DNA of 64,000 nt, taken from an uncultured Collinsella sp. (GTDB lineage Bacteria; Actinomycetota; Coriobacteriia; Coriobacteriales; Coriobacteriaceae). Shown piece by piece: positions 57,739 to 64,000 of the stretch. Every line of letters begins with the position of its first letter. The first letter of the stretch is position 1. The notes under the pieces are model-generated. The model was not told the origin of the DNA and ran no database searches. It saw only the letters and a list, made by a program, of their open reading frames with translations. The position numbers were made by a program, and so were the translations under genes. The stretch covers positions 62,001-126,000 of the forward strand of contig CAUGTZ010000003.1 in assembly GCA_959602645.1 (NCBI GenBank), given 5' to 3'.

Positions 57739-58382
57739 TACGAGAGCCGGCGCATCAAGCCGACGACCTTGCCCAGGATTGTGGGATTTGTCGCATAGAT
57801 AGGCTCCATAGTGTCGTTTTCGGGCTGCAGGCGAACGCGTCCCTGTTCCTTATAGAACGTTTTGACTGTTGCGGAACCATCGATCATGGCCACGACAATC
57901 TCGCCATTCATGGCGCTCTTCTGCTCGCGGACGATGATGTAGTCGCCGTTATAGATACCGACGTTAATCATCGAATTGCCGTGGACCTCGAGGATAAAGG
58001 ACCCCTGGTCCGTTGCGATCTCGGTTGGGATGGTAAAGGTGTCCTCGATATTCTGCTCGGCAAGAATAGGAATCCCTGCAGCGACACGGCCTACGAGAGG
58101 CAGCGATACGGTGCCGCGAGGCGCCGTGGGCTCATCGGACTTTGAGATGGATACGGAAGATCCGTCCTCGTCAAAGAGCTCGAGGGCGCGAGGCTTGGTG
58201 GCGTCACGCTTGAGCAAGCCTCGCGCTTCGAGTGCGGAGAGATGCGCATGTACGGTGCTAGGGGAGGAAAGGCCCACAGCCGAAGCCATCTCGCGCACAC
58301 TGGGCGGATAGCCCTTTTCCTGCTGATATTCCTTGATGAAGTCGTAAATTTGCTGCTGACGCTTGGTAATTTTGCGAGCCAT
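57738..58382 (-). CDS. lexA: SOS repressor LexA
   Basis: 214 residues. N-terminal winged helix (YPPSVREMASAVGLSSPSTV), self-cleavage site Ala102-Gly103 (GRVAAGIP), catalytic Ser137 (GNSM) and Lys174 (ATVKTF). It represses SOS genes until RecA filaments trigger self-cleavage. ATG 58382 (MARKITKRQ) has AGAGGA upstream on the minus strand. It is divergent from the LysM gene over a region with LexA boxes, so autoregulation is expected. Confidence 0.97.
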   Translation of the reverse strand: MARKITKRQQQIYDFIKEYQQEKGYPPSVREMASAVGLSSPSTVHAHLSALEARGLLKRDATKPRALELFDEDGSSVSISKSDEPTAPRGTVSLPLVGRVAAGIPILAEQNIEDTFTIPTEIATDQGSFILEVHGNSMINVGIYNGDYIIVREQKSAMNGEIVVAMIDGSATVKTFYKEQGRVRLQPENDTMEPIYATNPTILGKVVGLMRRLS

Positions 58383-58406
58383 CAGGGATTCCTCTCTACC
58401 CATACC

Positions 58407-58475
58407 AAACAAATGTTCTATTATTGCTTGACAGGAACAACTGTTCGAAGATAATAATAACCGAACACTCGTTCC
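58407..58475. promoter_or_regulatory. LexA operators in the lexA/LysM-protein divergent region
   Basis: Two clear boxes: GGAACAACTGTTCG (58434-58447) and CGAACACTCGTTCC (58462-58475). A degenerate third, AAACAAATGTTC, is at 58407-58418. On the plus strand TTGACA (58428-58433) and TAATAA (58452-58457, 18-nt spacer) form a promoter for the LysM gene with the first box in its spacer. Confidence 0.88.
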
Positions 58476-58545
58476 CGCGCTAGACTTTTTTGTCCCCGCG
58501 GCTTGATAAAACAGTTCTCGTCAAAACAAACGAGAGGGGAACAGA

Positions 58546-58995
58546 ATGAACGCAGCGGATATGGTCCAGGGAAACCTTGCCCTTAAGCTCGAGGCGCCTG
58601 CCTCGCCTGCCTTCACGGTCGTGAAGGGTGGACGCTCTCATTTTCAGGCCGTGGCCACTAAACCTGTTCGCACCCAGCGTGCAGCCGCTGCTTCGGCTCC
58701 TGTTGCCCTGAAGGCTTCGACGATTGTTGCTGTTGCTGTAGCAATTACCCTGTTCTTTGTGCTCGCCACGTCAGTTTTTTCTGCTCGTCAAGCATCGTAT
58801 GCCGATTCCGTAGCCAACGTCACCTACGAGACGGTTCGTGTGCAGTCCGGCGATTCCCTATGGTCGCTTGCCCAGGAGCATCCCATCGATGGCCTTTCCA
58901 CGCAGGAGACTTCCGACATGATTCGTAGTGTCAATCACCTCGATCGCGGCTCCCTTGATGCCGGTGCAGTTCTGAAAGTTCCGGCTCGTTCGTAA
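58546..58995 (+). CDS. SOS-regulated membrane LysM protein, YneA-like
   Basis: 149 residues: 56 residues cytoplasmic, one transmembrane helix (57-80), then an extracellular LysM domain (about 94-148, YETVRVQSGDSLWSLAQEH). Size, topology and position divergent from lexA match B. subtilis YneA, the SOS-induced inhibitor of cell division, although the cytoplasmic part is longer here. Function is inferred from this match. ATG 58546 follows GAGAGGGGAA. Confidence 0.82.
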   Translation: MNAADMVQGNLALKLEAPASPAFTVVKGGRSHFQAVATKPVRTQRAAAASAPVALKASTIVAVAVAITLFFVLATSVFSARQASYADSVANVTYETVRVQSGDSLWSLAQEHPIDGLSTQETSDMIRSVNHLDRGSLDAGAVLKVPARS

Positions 58996-59046
58996 GATTT
59001 CCGCTCGGTCGCATGGTACCCTTGTTATCGTTTAGGAGGAGGTACC

Positions 59047-59490
59047 ATGCGCTGTCCCAAATGCGGCAAGGCACATACCCGCGTTGTCGATTCCCGCATG
59101 CAGGAGTCGAACAACACTATCAAGCGTCGTCGCGAATGCTGTTCGTGCAATTATCGTTTTACGACGTTCGAGCGCTGCGAAGATCCCATCGAGGTTATCA
59201 AATCCGACGGGTCTAAGCAGCGGTTCGATCGCAACAAGCTGCTGGTCGGCCTGATGCGCGCCACGATTAAGCGCGATATCGACACGAAAAAGCTCAACGA
59301 GATCATCGATGATATCGAGGTGGAGTTGCGTTCGCGTACGCTGACGGCTGTTACGTCCCACGAACTGGGCGATATGGTGCTCAAGCGCCTGGCCAAGATC
59401 GACAAGGTGGCCTACATTCGCTTTGCCTCGGTCTATCGCGATTTCAAAGACGTCGACGAGTTTTTGCAAGAGCTCGACAAGCTAAGGTGA
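59047..59490 (+). CDS. nrdR: Transcriptional repressor NrdR
   Basis: 147 residues: zinc ribbon with Cys3, Cys6, Cys31, Cys34 ([17 protein letters not shown]) and an ATP-cone (46-136) sensing ATP/dATP. It represses ribonucleotide reductase genes. ATG 59047 follows TAGGAGGAGG. dut starts 4 nt after it, so dNTP regulation and dUTP removal are coupled. Confidence 0.96.
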   Translation: MRCPKCGKAHTRVVDSRMQESNNTIKRRRECCSCNYRFTTFERCEDPIEVIKSDGSKQRFDRNKLLVGLMRATIKRDIDTKKLNEIIDDIEVELRSRTLTAVTSHELGDMVLKRLAKIDKVAYIRFASVYRDFKDVDEFLQELDKLR

Positions 59491-59494
59491 TTTC

Positions 59495-59938
59495 ATGTCC
59501 AACATTACCGTTAACATTAAGCGTCTCGATCCCACGGTCGAGCTTCCCAAATACGCACATCCCACGGATGCCGGCCTTGACCTCCGTGCCAACGAAGACT
59601 GCACCCTCAAGCCCTTTGAGCGCCGCTTGGTCTCCACTGGCTTGGCCATTGCGCTGCCCGATGGCTACGCCGGCTTTGTCCAGCCCCGCAGCGGTCTAGC
59701 CATTAAGCAGGGCCTGTCTATAGTCAACACGCCCGGTCTCATCGACGCCCACTATCGAGGAGAACTTAAGGTCATCCTCATCAACCTGGATCCCACCAAC
59801 AATATCCAGATCAACAAAGGCGACCGCATCGCCCAACTCGTCATCCAAGAAGTCCCCACGGTCAATCTCGTAGAAGTAGAAGAACTAGACAAAACCGACC
59901 GAGGCAACGGAGGCTTCGGCTCCAGTGGCGTATCCTAG
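59495..59938 (+). CDS. dut: dUTP pyrophosphatase
   Basis: 147 residues with the five trimeric-dUTPase motifs: [41 protein letters not shown] and [10 protein letters not shown]. It hydrolyses dUTP to dUMP. It forms an operon with nrdR; palindromic element B1 starts 17 bp after the stop. Confidence 0.96.
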   Translation: MSNITVNIKRLDPTVELPKYAHPTDAGLDLRANEDCTLKPFERRLVSTGLAIALPDGYAGFVQPRSGLAIKQGLSIVNTPGLIDAHYRGELKVILINLDPTNNIQINKGDRIAQLVIQEVPTVNLVEVEELDKTDRGNGGFGSSGVS

Positions 59939-59955
59939 TCGTTTACGTACTGTCC

Positions 59956-60059
59956 GCTGACCGGCCCGACCCGCCTATATATCATCCCATGCTCAAACAT
60001 TCTCGCTTCGCTGCGAAACTGCGCGTGGGACGATATATAGGCGGGTCGGGCCGGTCAGC
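59956..60059 (+). repeat. Palindromic element B1
   Basis: Arms of 34 bp (59956-59989 and 60026-60059) match at 33 of 34 positions. The 36-nt core is TGCTCAAACATTCTCGC, TTCG, then CTGCGAAACTGCGCG (the last base groups abut the right arm). The inner part of the arm (ATATCATYCCA) is shared with B2, the outer part is not. Confidence 0.9.
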
Positions 60060-60138
60060 TGCGTTTACGCACTACAAGCTGCGCCGGATCCTCATATTAG
60101 AAGCTGCAAAGGTGAACCAAAGTAATTAATTGCAGTTA

Positions 60139-60177
60139 GCAGATGCGGCAAGGGGATTGATCCTTTGTCGCATCTGC
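60139..60177. repeat. Hairpin between elements B1 and B2
   Basis: GCAGATGCGGCAAGGGGAT and the complement of GCAGATGCGACAAAGGAT form an 18-19-bp imperfect stem with almost no loop. No T-run follows on either strand. The rest of the 158-bp spacer shows no gene. Confidence 0.75.
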
Positions 60178-60217
60178 ATATCAGAAAGATTGATTATTGT
60201 TTTCAAGCGAGTAGACG

Positions 60218-60320
60218 CCCGCCCACCTCTCACACATATCGTTCCACGCGCAGTTTCGCAGCGAGCGAAGCGAAGCGAGAATGTTTGAGCATGGAATGAT
60301 ATGTGTGAGAGGTGGGCGGG
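60218..60320 (-). repeat. Palindromic element B2
   Basis: Arms of 29 bp (60218-60246 and 60292-60320) match at 28 of 29. On the minus strand the 45-nt core is that of B1 plus a 9-nt insertion that looks like slippage of a CTTCG unit. The outer arms (CCCGCCCACCTCTCACAC) are unrelated to those of B1. Confidence 0.9.
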
Positions 60321-60337
60321 AGGGATGCGAGCGCCCC

Positions 60338-60365
60338 GCGAGAATGTTTGAGCATGGAATGATAT
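60338..60365 (-). repeat. Half copy of the B element (B3)
   Basis: 28 bp identical to 60275-60302 (core half GCGAGAATGTTTGAGCA plus inner arm TGGAATGATAT). The partner half and the matching outer arm are missing. It lies 33 bp from the stop of the glycosyltransferase gene. Confidence 0.85.
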
Positions 60366-60398
60366 ATGGGCGGCTCCCGCCGAGCAGCGAACTTTCGG

Positions 60399-61700
60399 CT
60401 AGCGGATATGCGCAGGTTTTCCGCCCCAGTAGAAGCGGCAGAAGGCTCGTTTGCGCTTTTGGGGCTTGCCTGCAAGTTCCATGGTTGCGATGGCGATATC
60501 CTCGGCTGCGCGTGGACGGCGCAGCACTTCGCCGTTAATGAGTAGCGCCTTGAGCGACTCGGGATGATCGTGGAGATGGCGAAGCGTCACGATGAGCTCG
60601 CGTGCGGTGGTGACATGCATGCTGGCACCCATGCCGGTGAGCATGGTGGTGTTGGCCTTTTCCTGGCCATAGGACTTGCCCAGTAGAATCATCGGCAGGT
60701 GTGCGCACAGGCATTCGGTAACAGTGAGTCCGCCCGATTTGAGAATTGCCAGGTCGCAGCCGTGCATGAGCGCTGCCATGTCATCGACATAGTCAAGAAC
60801 CGTGACGTTCTCGAGTTTCATGGCGTCGAAGAGCGTTTTGAGGCGGGTGGCATATTCGGCATCCTTGCCCGGCAAAAAGACAAAGTGCATGTCCTCGAAA
60901 CTGCGCAGGAAGGGTAGGGTGCGGTCCATCTCCGCGCGAAAGCGAACGTACGGTTGAGGCAAACTAGCGCCTGCCATCACCAACACAATGGTCTTGTCGG
61001 TGGGGAGATTGAACTTCTCGAGTTCTTCCTCGCGGTTGTAGTCCGTATCAAACCCGGCGCGAATGGGGATGCCCGTAATGCGGATCTTTGCCTCGGGAAC
61101 CTTACGGGGTCGGAGTGTTTCGGCCATAAACTCGTTTGCCACGCAGAACAGGTCGGTGTCCTTATGGGGCCACCAACCCTCGACTTCGTAATCGGTCGGT
61201 ACGCAAATGACGGGATAGTCGATGCCCGTAATGACGCGCGCGCCGACGGCGACGTTGGCTGCCGTGATATGTGTGGCTACCACGGCAATGGGCCTGCGAG
61301 TTCGAACGTAATCGTTAAATGCGGGGAACATGATGCGCGACCATGCCGTGCCACCGCCCCAAAGCAGGTGTCCGGTAAGGGTATAACGCCAGGTCAAGTC
61401 ATAGATTGGGCGCGTGGCGCCGGTAAACGAGGCGGCCGTTTTGTTGCCGTCGAATTTTATGCGTCCAAAATCAAGGATATCGAGCACTTCAATCTCAACA
61501 TCCTCTGGGATGCCATTGGTGCCGCGGATGTGGTCGAATGCCTGCGCAATCGCATTTGCGGCGGCCTTGTGGCCCGAGCCGACCGAGGCGTGCACGATAG
61601 TCACGAGAGGTTTTTGCTGAGCCAAGAGCGTGGTTTGTCCCGATTGGGGAGTGCTGTGCGTGAGCAGGGGAGCGTCATCGCTCGTCTGCGTCTGATCCAT
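60399..61700 (-). CDS. MGDG-synthase-like glycosyltransferase
   Basis: 433 residues. The N-terminal MGDG-synthase domain has VTIVHASVGSGHKAAANAIA and the GT28 C-terminal half has KSGGLTVTECLCAHLPMIL, the nucleotide-sugar-binding region. Such enzymes add galactose or glucose from a UDP-sugar to diacylglycerol. The first 30 residues are a non-conserved Gln/Thr-rich extension. The acceptor and sugar cannot be read from sequence. It is divergent from trxB. Confidence 0.85.
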   Translation of the reverse strand: MDQTQTSDDAPLLTHSTPQSGQTTLLAQQKPLVTIVHASVGSGHKAAANAIAQAFDHIRGTNGIPEDVEIEVLDILDFGRIKFDGNKTAASFTGATRPIYDLTWRYTLTGHLLWGGGTAWSRIMFPAFNDYVRTRRPIAVVATHITAANVAVGARVITGIDYPVICVPTDYEVEGWWPHKDTDLFCVANEFMAETLRPRKVPEAKIRITGIPIRAGFDTDYNREEELEKFNLPTDKTIVLVMAGASLPQPYVRFRAEMDRTLPFLRSFEDMHFVFLPGKDAEYATRLKTLFDAMKLENVTVLDYVDDMAALMHGCDLAILKSGGLTVTECLCAHLPMILLGKSYGQEKANTTMLTGMGASMHVTTARELIVTLRHLHDHPESLKALLINGEVLRRPRAAEDIAIATMELAGKPQKRKRAFCRFYWGGKPAHIR

Positions 61701-61817
61701 CGATATCTCCCCTTCATCTTTGTTTCACAGAGAATCATTGTAGTGCATGAGTGTCACGTTCGCATAAATTTGGGTATGAGCGCAAAGAACGCCAATCTTT
61801 CGACAGGAGGTCTTTTC

Positions 61818-62756
61818 ATGACTACTCATCAGCCGATCGATGTTGCGATTATCGGCGGCGGGCCTGCGGGCTATGCTGCAGCCATTTACGCGGCGCGCGC
61901 CAACCTAACGACGACCGTGATTGAGCAAGGTATGTCGGGAGGACAGATCGCCACAACCAATGAGGTCGAGAACTATCCGGGCATTCCGCTCTTGAGTGGC
62001 GCCGAACTCGGCGAGCGGTTTCAGCAACATGCAGAGGGCCTGGGAGCACAGGTTGCATGGAGCATGGTTGCGGGTATCGATTACGATGCGGATGTGGCGC
62101 TGTTTACGGTGCATCACGATATGGGCGATACGCTGGCCTCGAGCGTTATCGCTTGCATGGGTGCCACGCCGCGATCTGCTGGTTTTGTTGGCGAGGATAC
62201 GTATCGCGGTCGTGGCGTTTCTTATTGCGCGACGTGCGATGGCATGTTCTTTCGCGGTAAACAGGTCTTTGTCATCGGTGGCGGTAATGCTGCCTGCGAG
62301 GAAGCCCTGTTCTTGTCAGAAATCGCCAGCAGCGTGAGCATCGTCTTGCGCCGCGATCAGTTCCGTGCTCCCGATGGCGTAGTTCAAAAGGTGCTCGCAA
62401 AAGATAATATTTCAGTTAGGTACCAAACTAGTATTGTGGAACTTTCGGGCGAGGCCATGCCCACGACTATCACCTTTAAGGACAACGCTACGGGTGGCAC
62501 TTATTCTGAGTCCTTTGATCCTGGTTCGTTTGGCATTTTTGTCTTTGCTGGCACGCAGCCCCATACTGAGCTTGTAGAGTATCTGGTAGATCTGGCGCCC
62601 GACGGCGGTATTGTGACCGACGAATCGATGGCCACCCGCACGCCTGGCTTATTTGCTGCCGGCGATATCCGCTCCAAGCGTTTACGTCAAGTTGTGACCG
62701 CCGTTTCGGACGGAGCCATAGCGGCTACCAGCGCATACGCTTTCTTACGCGGATAA
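61818..62756 (+). CDS. trxB: Thioredoxin reductase family flavoprotein
   Basis: 312 residues: FAD motif GGGPAGYAAA near the N-terminus, redox-active CATC (about 137-140) in SYCATCDGMFF, NADPH motif GGGNAACEEA and the C-terminal FAD site GLFAAGDIR. It reduces thioredoxin with NADPH. ATG 61818 has AGGAGG seven nt upstream; the frame is open far upstream but that part is antisense to the glycosyltransferase gene. No trxA is adjacent. Confidence 0.92.
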   Translation: MTTHQPIDVAIIGGGPAGYAAAIYAARANLTTTVIEQGMSGGQIATTNEVENYPGIPLLSGAELGERFQQHAEGLGAQVAWSMVAGIDYDADVALFTVHHDMGDTLASSVIACMGATPRSAGFVGEDTYRGRGVSYCATCDGMFFRGKQVFVIGGGNAACEEALFLSEIASSVSIVLRRDQFRAPDGVVQKVLAKDNISVRYQTSIVELSGEAMPTTITFKDNATGGTYSESFDPGSFGIFVFAGTQPHTELVEYLVDLAPDGGIVTDESMATRTPGLFAAGDIRSKRLRQVVTAVSDGAIAATSAYAFLRG

Positions 62757-62796
62757 GTACGATAATATATCTTATGTAAGGTTGTTATCTTCAAAC

Positions 62797-62840
62797 AAAG
62801 TGGTTGGGCAGTGCATCAATGTGCTGTCAAACCACTTTTA
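62797..62840 (+). terminator. Terminator after trxB
   Basis: AAAGTGGTT (62797) pairs with AACCACTTT (62830) around an inner GCAG-like stem; TTTTA follows. It separates trxB from the DUF1836 gene. Confidence 0.75.
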
Positions 62841-62910
62841 CTTAACAGCTATGTGATATACAAAACTAGATGACCTAGAATACAATATAGATAACGAACG
62901 GAGGATCCTT

Positions 62911-63522
62911 ATGAACCACGTCAAACATGTTATCCCGATGTCCGATACATCGGTCAGCATTAAGCCGGAGGATATTCAGCCGACGGTGCTGCCGGATGCA
63001 TTTATTCAGTCCGATATGGTGGGTAAGCTCAACGCTTTGAGCCTGCCACGCTATGACCAGCTGCCCAACGTAACGCTCTATCGCGATCAGGTTATTGAAT
63101 ATGTTGCGCTGTGGATGGAGCCGCTTTCGATTTGCGTAGAGCAGCCCGTTATCACACCATCGATGATCAATAACTACGTGAAGGTCGGTCTCGTTCCTGC
63201 TCCGGTTAAAAAGCAGTATGGCCGTGAGCAGATTGCGCGTCTCATCGCCATTTGTATCTTTAAGCAGGTGCTGCCCATCGCTGCGGTTCAGGCACTCTTT
63301 AATATTCAGCGCTTGAGTTACGACGCTCCGACTGCTTTCGATTATGTAGTCGATCAACTTGAGGCATCGATTCGTGCGGCGTTTTCCGTCGAGCAGACTC
63401 CCGTGCCCGATACCGCCCATCAGGTCACGCGCGAGTCGCTGCTCGTGCGCAGTGCGGTATCGTCCTTCGTTTCGAAGGCATACCTGATGAGCTACCTTAA
63501 GTTTAATGGGTTTAATAGCTAA
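62911..63522 (+). CDS. DUF1836 family protein
   Basis: 203 residues. The central part reads VITPSMINNYVKVGLVPAPVKKQYGREQIARLIAICIFKQVLP, a MerR-like winged-helix arrangement (helix, turn, YGREQIARL), which is the DUF1836 pattern. A regulatory DNA-binding role is likely but the targets are unknown. ATG 62911 has GGAGGAT upstream. It is monocistronic between two hairpins. Confidence 0.78.
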   Translation: MNHVKHVIPMSDTSVSIKPEDIQPTVLPDAFIQSDMVGKLNALSLPRYDQLPNVTLYRDQVIEYVALWMEPLSICVEQPVITPSMINNYVKVGLVPAPVKKQYGREQIARLIAICIFKQVLPIAAVQALFNIQRLSYDAPTAFDYVVDQLEASIRAAFSVEQTPVPDTAHQVTRESLLVRSAVSSFVSKAYLMSYLKFNGFNS

Positions 63523-63534
63523 TCGAGGCATAAG

Positions 63535-63582
63535 ACGGGCGGGATAAAGAGCCATTGGCCCCTTATCCCGCCCGTGCGTTTG
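63535..63582. terminator. Hairpin between convergent genes
   Basis: ACGGGCGGGATAA and TTATCCCGCCCGT form a perfect 13-bp stem. T-runs are weak on both sides, so it may act as a bidirectional terminator. Confidence 0.7.
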
Positions 63583-63594
63583 TCTAGTTGGAAA

Positions 63595-64000
63595 TTATCG
63601 GCCCGAAGCCACGCCCATGCCGTAGCCGATGATGAGGCCGTGCATCTCGGCATAGTATGAATCTAGCCCGTTACAGGGCATGATGATAGTCTTGGAGCCT
63701 GGCCAGCGCTCCGCAATTCGGCTGGCAAGTGCCTGGGCGCCTACCTCATTCTCGACGTGGTCGATAACGACCTCGCCGCCAGTAAAGCCTTCGGCCTCCA
63801 TGGTGTCGACAATCTTGGTGAGCATCTTCTTTTCGCCGCGGGTGTGACCAACGAGTTCAATTTTGCCCGCTTCGCTCGCCGTGCCCAAAATGCGGATATT
63901 GAGCTTGTTAGCAATAACGCCGGCCGCCTTAGGGATACGTCCGGCCTTCGCAAGGTTTTCGTAATTGCACAAACTAAAGAGAATCTTGCTGTTCTGCTCC
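63595..64000 (-). CDS. DegV family protein, C-terminal fragment
   Basis: The frame is open to the window edge, so the N-terminal part is missing. NLAKAGRIPKAAGVIANKLNIRIL and the LVGHTRGEKKML segment are typical of the second half of DegV (EDD) fatty-acid-binding proteins, which present acyl chains to fatty acid kinase. It ends GLIIGYGMGVASGR. Confidence 0.85.
   Translation of the reverse strand, partial: EQNSKILFSLCNYENLAKAGRIPKAAGVIANKLNIRILGTASEAGKIELVGHTRGEKKMLTKIVDTMEAEGFTGGEVVIDHVENEVGAQALASRIAERWPGSKTIIMPCNGLDSYYAEMHGLIIGYGMGVASGR

Noticed and set aside
59940..60074. Direct repeat CGTTTACG flanking element B1 as a target-site duplication
   Set aside because: The two 13-bp copies (59940 and 60062) match at 11 positions but are not at equal distance from the arm ends, and none of the other elements shows such a repeat.
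60954..61817. In-frame upstream extension of trxB by 288 residues
   Set aside because: It is antisense to the glycosyltransferase gene and has no similarity. ATG 61818 has an ideal AGGAGG and the thioredoxin reductase N-terminus starts there.

Overview
The window is a gene-dense, high-GC bacterial chromosome segment that fits an anaerobic gut actinobacterium of class Coriobacteriia, most likely Collinsella or a close relative. The evidence is an actinobacterial-type integration host factor gene directly upstream of gmk and rpoZ, LexA sites of the GAAC-N4-GTTC type, the gene chain lepA-dusB-hemW-dnaJ-mtaB-phoH-ybeY-dgkA-era-recO, and a fermentative bifunctional AdhE. The genus call is from recognition of the proteins and gene order, not from a database search. 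No rRNA, tRNA, prophage or CRISPR array was seen.

Layout. 1-5600 (+): end of cdsA, then dxr, rseP, ispG, proS (isoprenoid and envelope genes). 5780-9281 (-): an APH-fold kinase and adhE. 9433-10485: a REP-associated tyrosine transposase with 53-bp inverted repeats. 10588-10776 (-): rpmB. 11099-16551 (+): a PyrR-controlled pyrimidine operon, pyrR-B-C-K-D-F. 16791-19201 (+): mihF, gmk, rpoZ, thiI. 19415-23469 (+): comEA, comEC, holA. 23603-35885 (+): rpsT, lepA, dusB, hemW, two dnaJ-type genes, mtaB, phoH, ybeY, dgkA, era, recO, rpsO. 36036-47989 (+): pnp, rnj, ftsK, a RodZ-like gene, yajQ-family gene, rimO, pgsA, cinA C-terminal-domain gene. 48247-57049 (+): recA, recX, rny, a GHKL ATPase, spoVS, miaB, miaA, hflX. 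57034-58382 (-): a DUF1624 membrane protein and lexA, divergent from a LysM membrane protein (YneA-like), then nrdR and dut. 60399-64000: an MGDG-synthase-like glycosyltransferase (-), trxB, a DUF1836 gene, and a DegV-family fragment (-).

Functional themes. RNA metabolism is concentrated here: PNPase, RNase J, RNase Y, YbeY, PhoH, and all three main methylthiotransferase types (MtaB, RimO, MiaB). The SOS response is visible as LexA boxes inside the recA promoter and in the lexA/LysM-protein divergent region. The recA box sits exactly in a 17-nt promoter spacer.

The most unusual content is non-coding. Two intergenic regions (38328-38746 and 59956-60365) each carry a pair of long palindromic elements in opposite orientation. 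Within a pair the elements share a conserved core, but each has its own, almost perfectly self-complementary outer arms of 29-40 bp. The two families also seem to share short core boxes. I regard these as the best candidate for an undescribed element class. Other points of note are a winged-helix-like insertion in RseP, a membrane-anchored DnaJ variant, and three TTGGTCGG repeats at exact 11-bp spacing upstream of recA.
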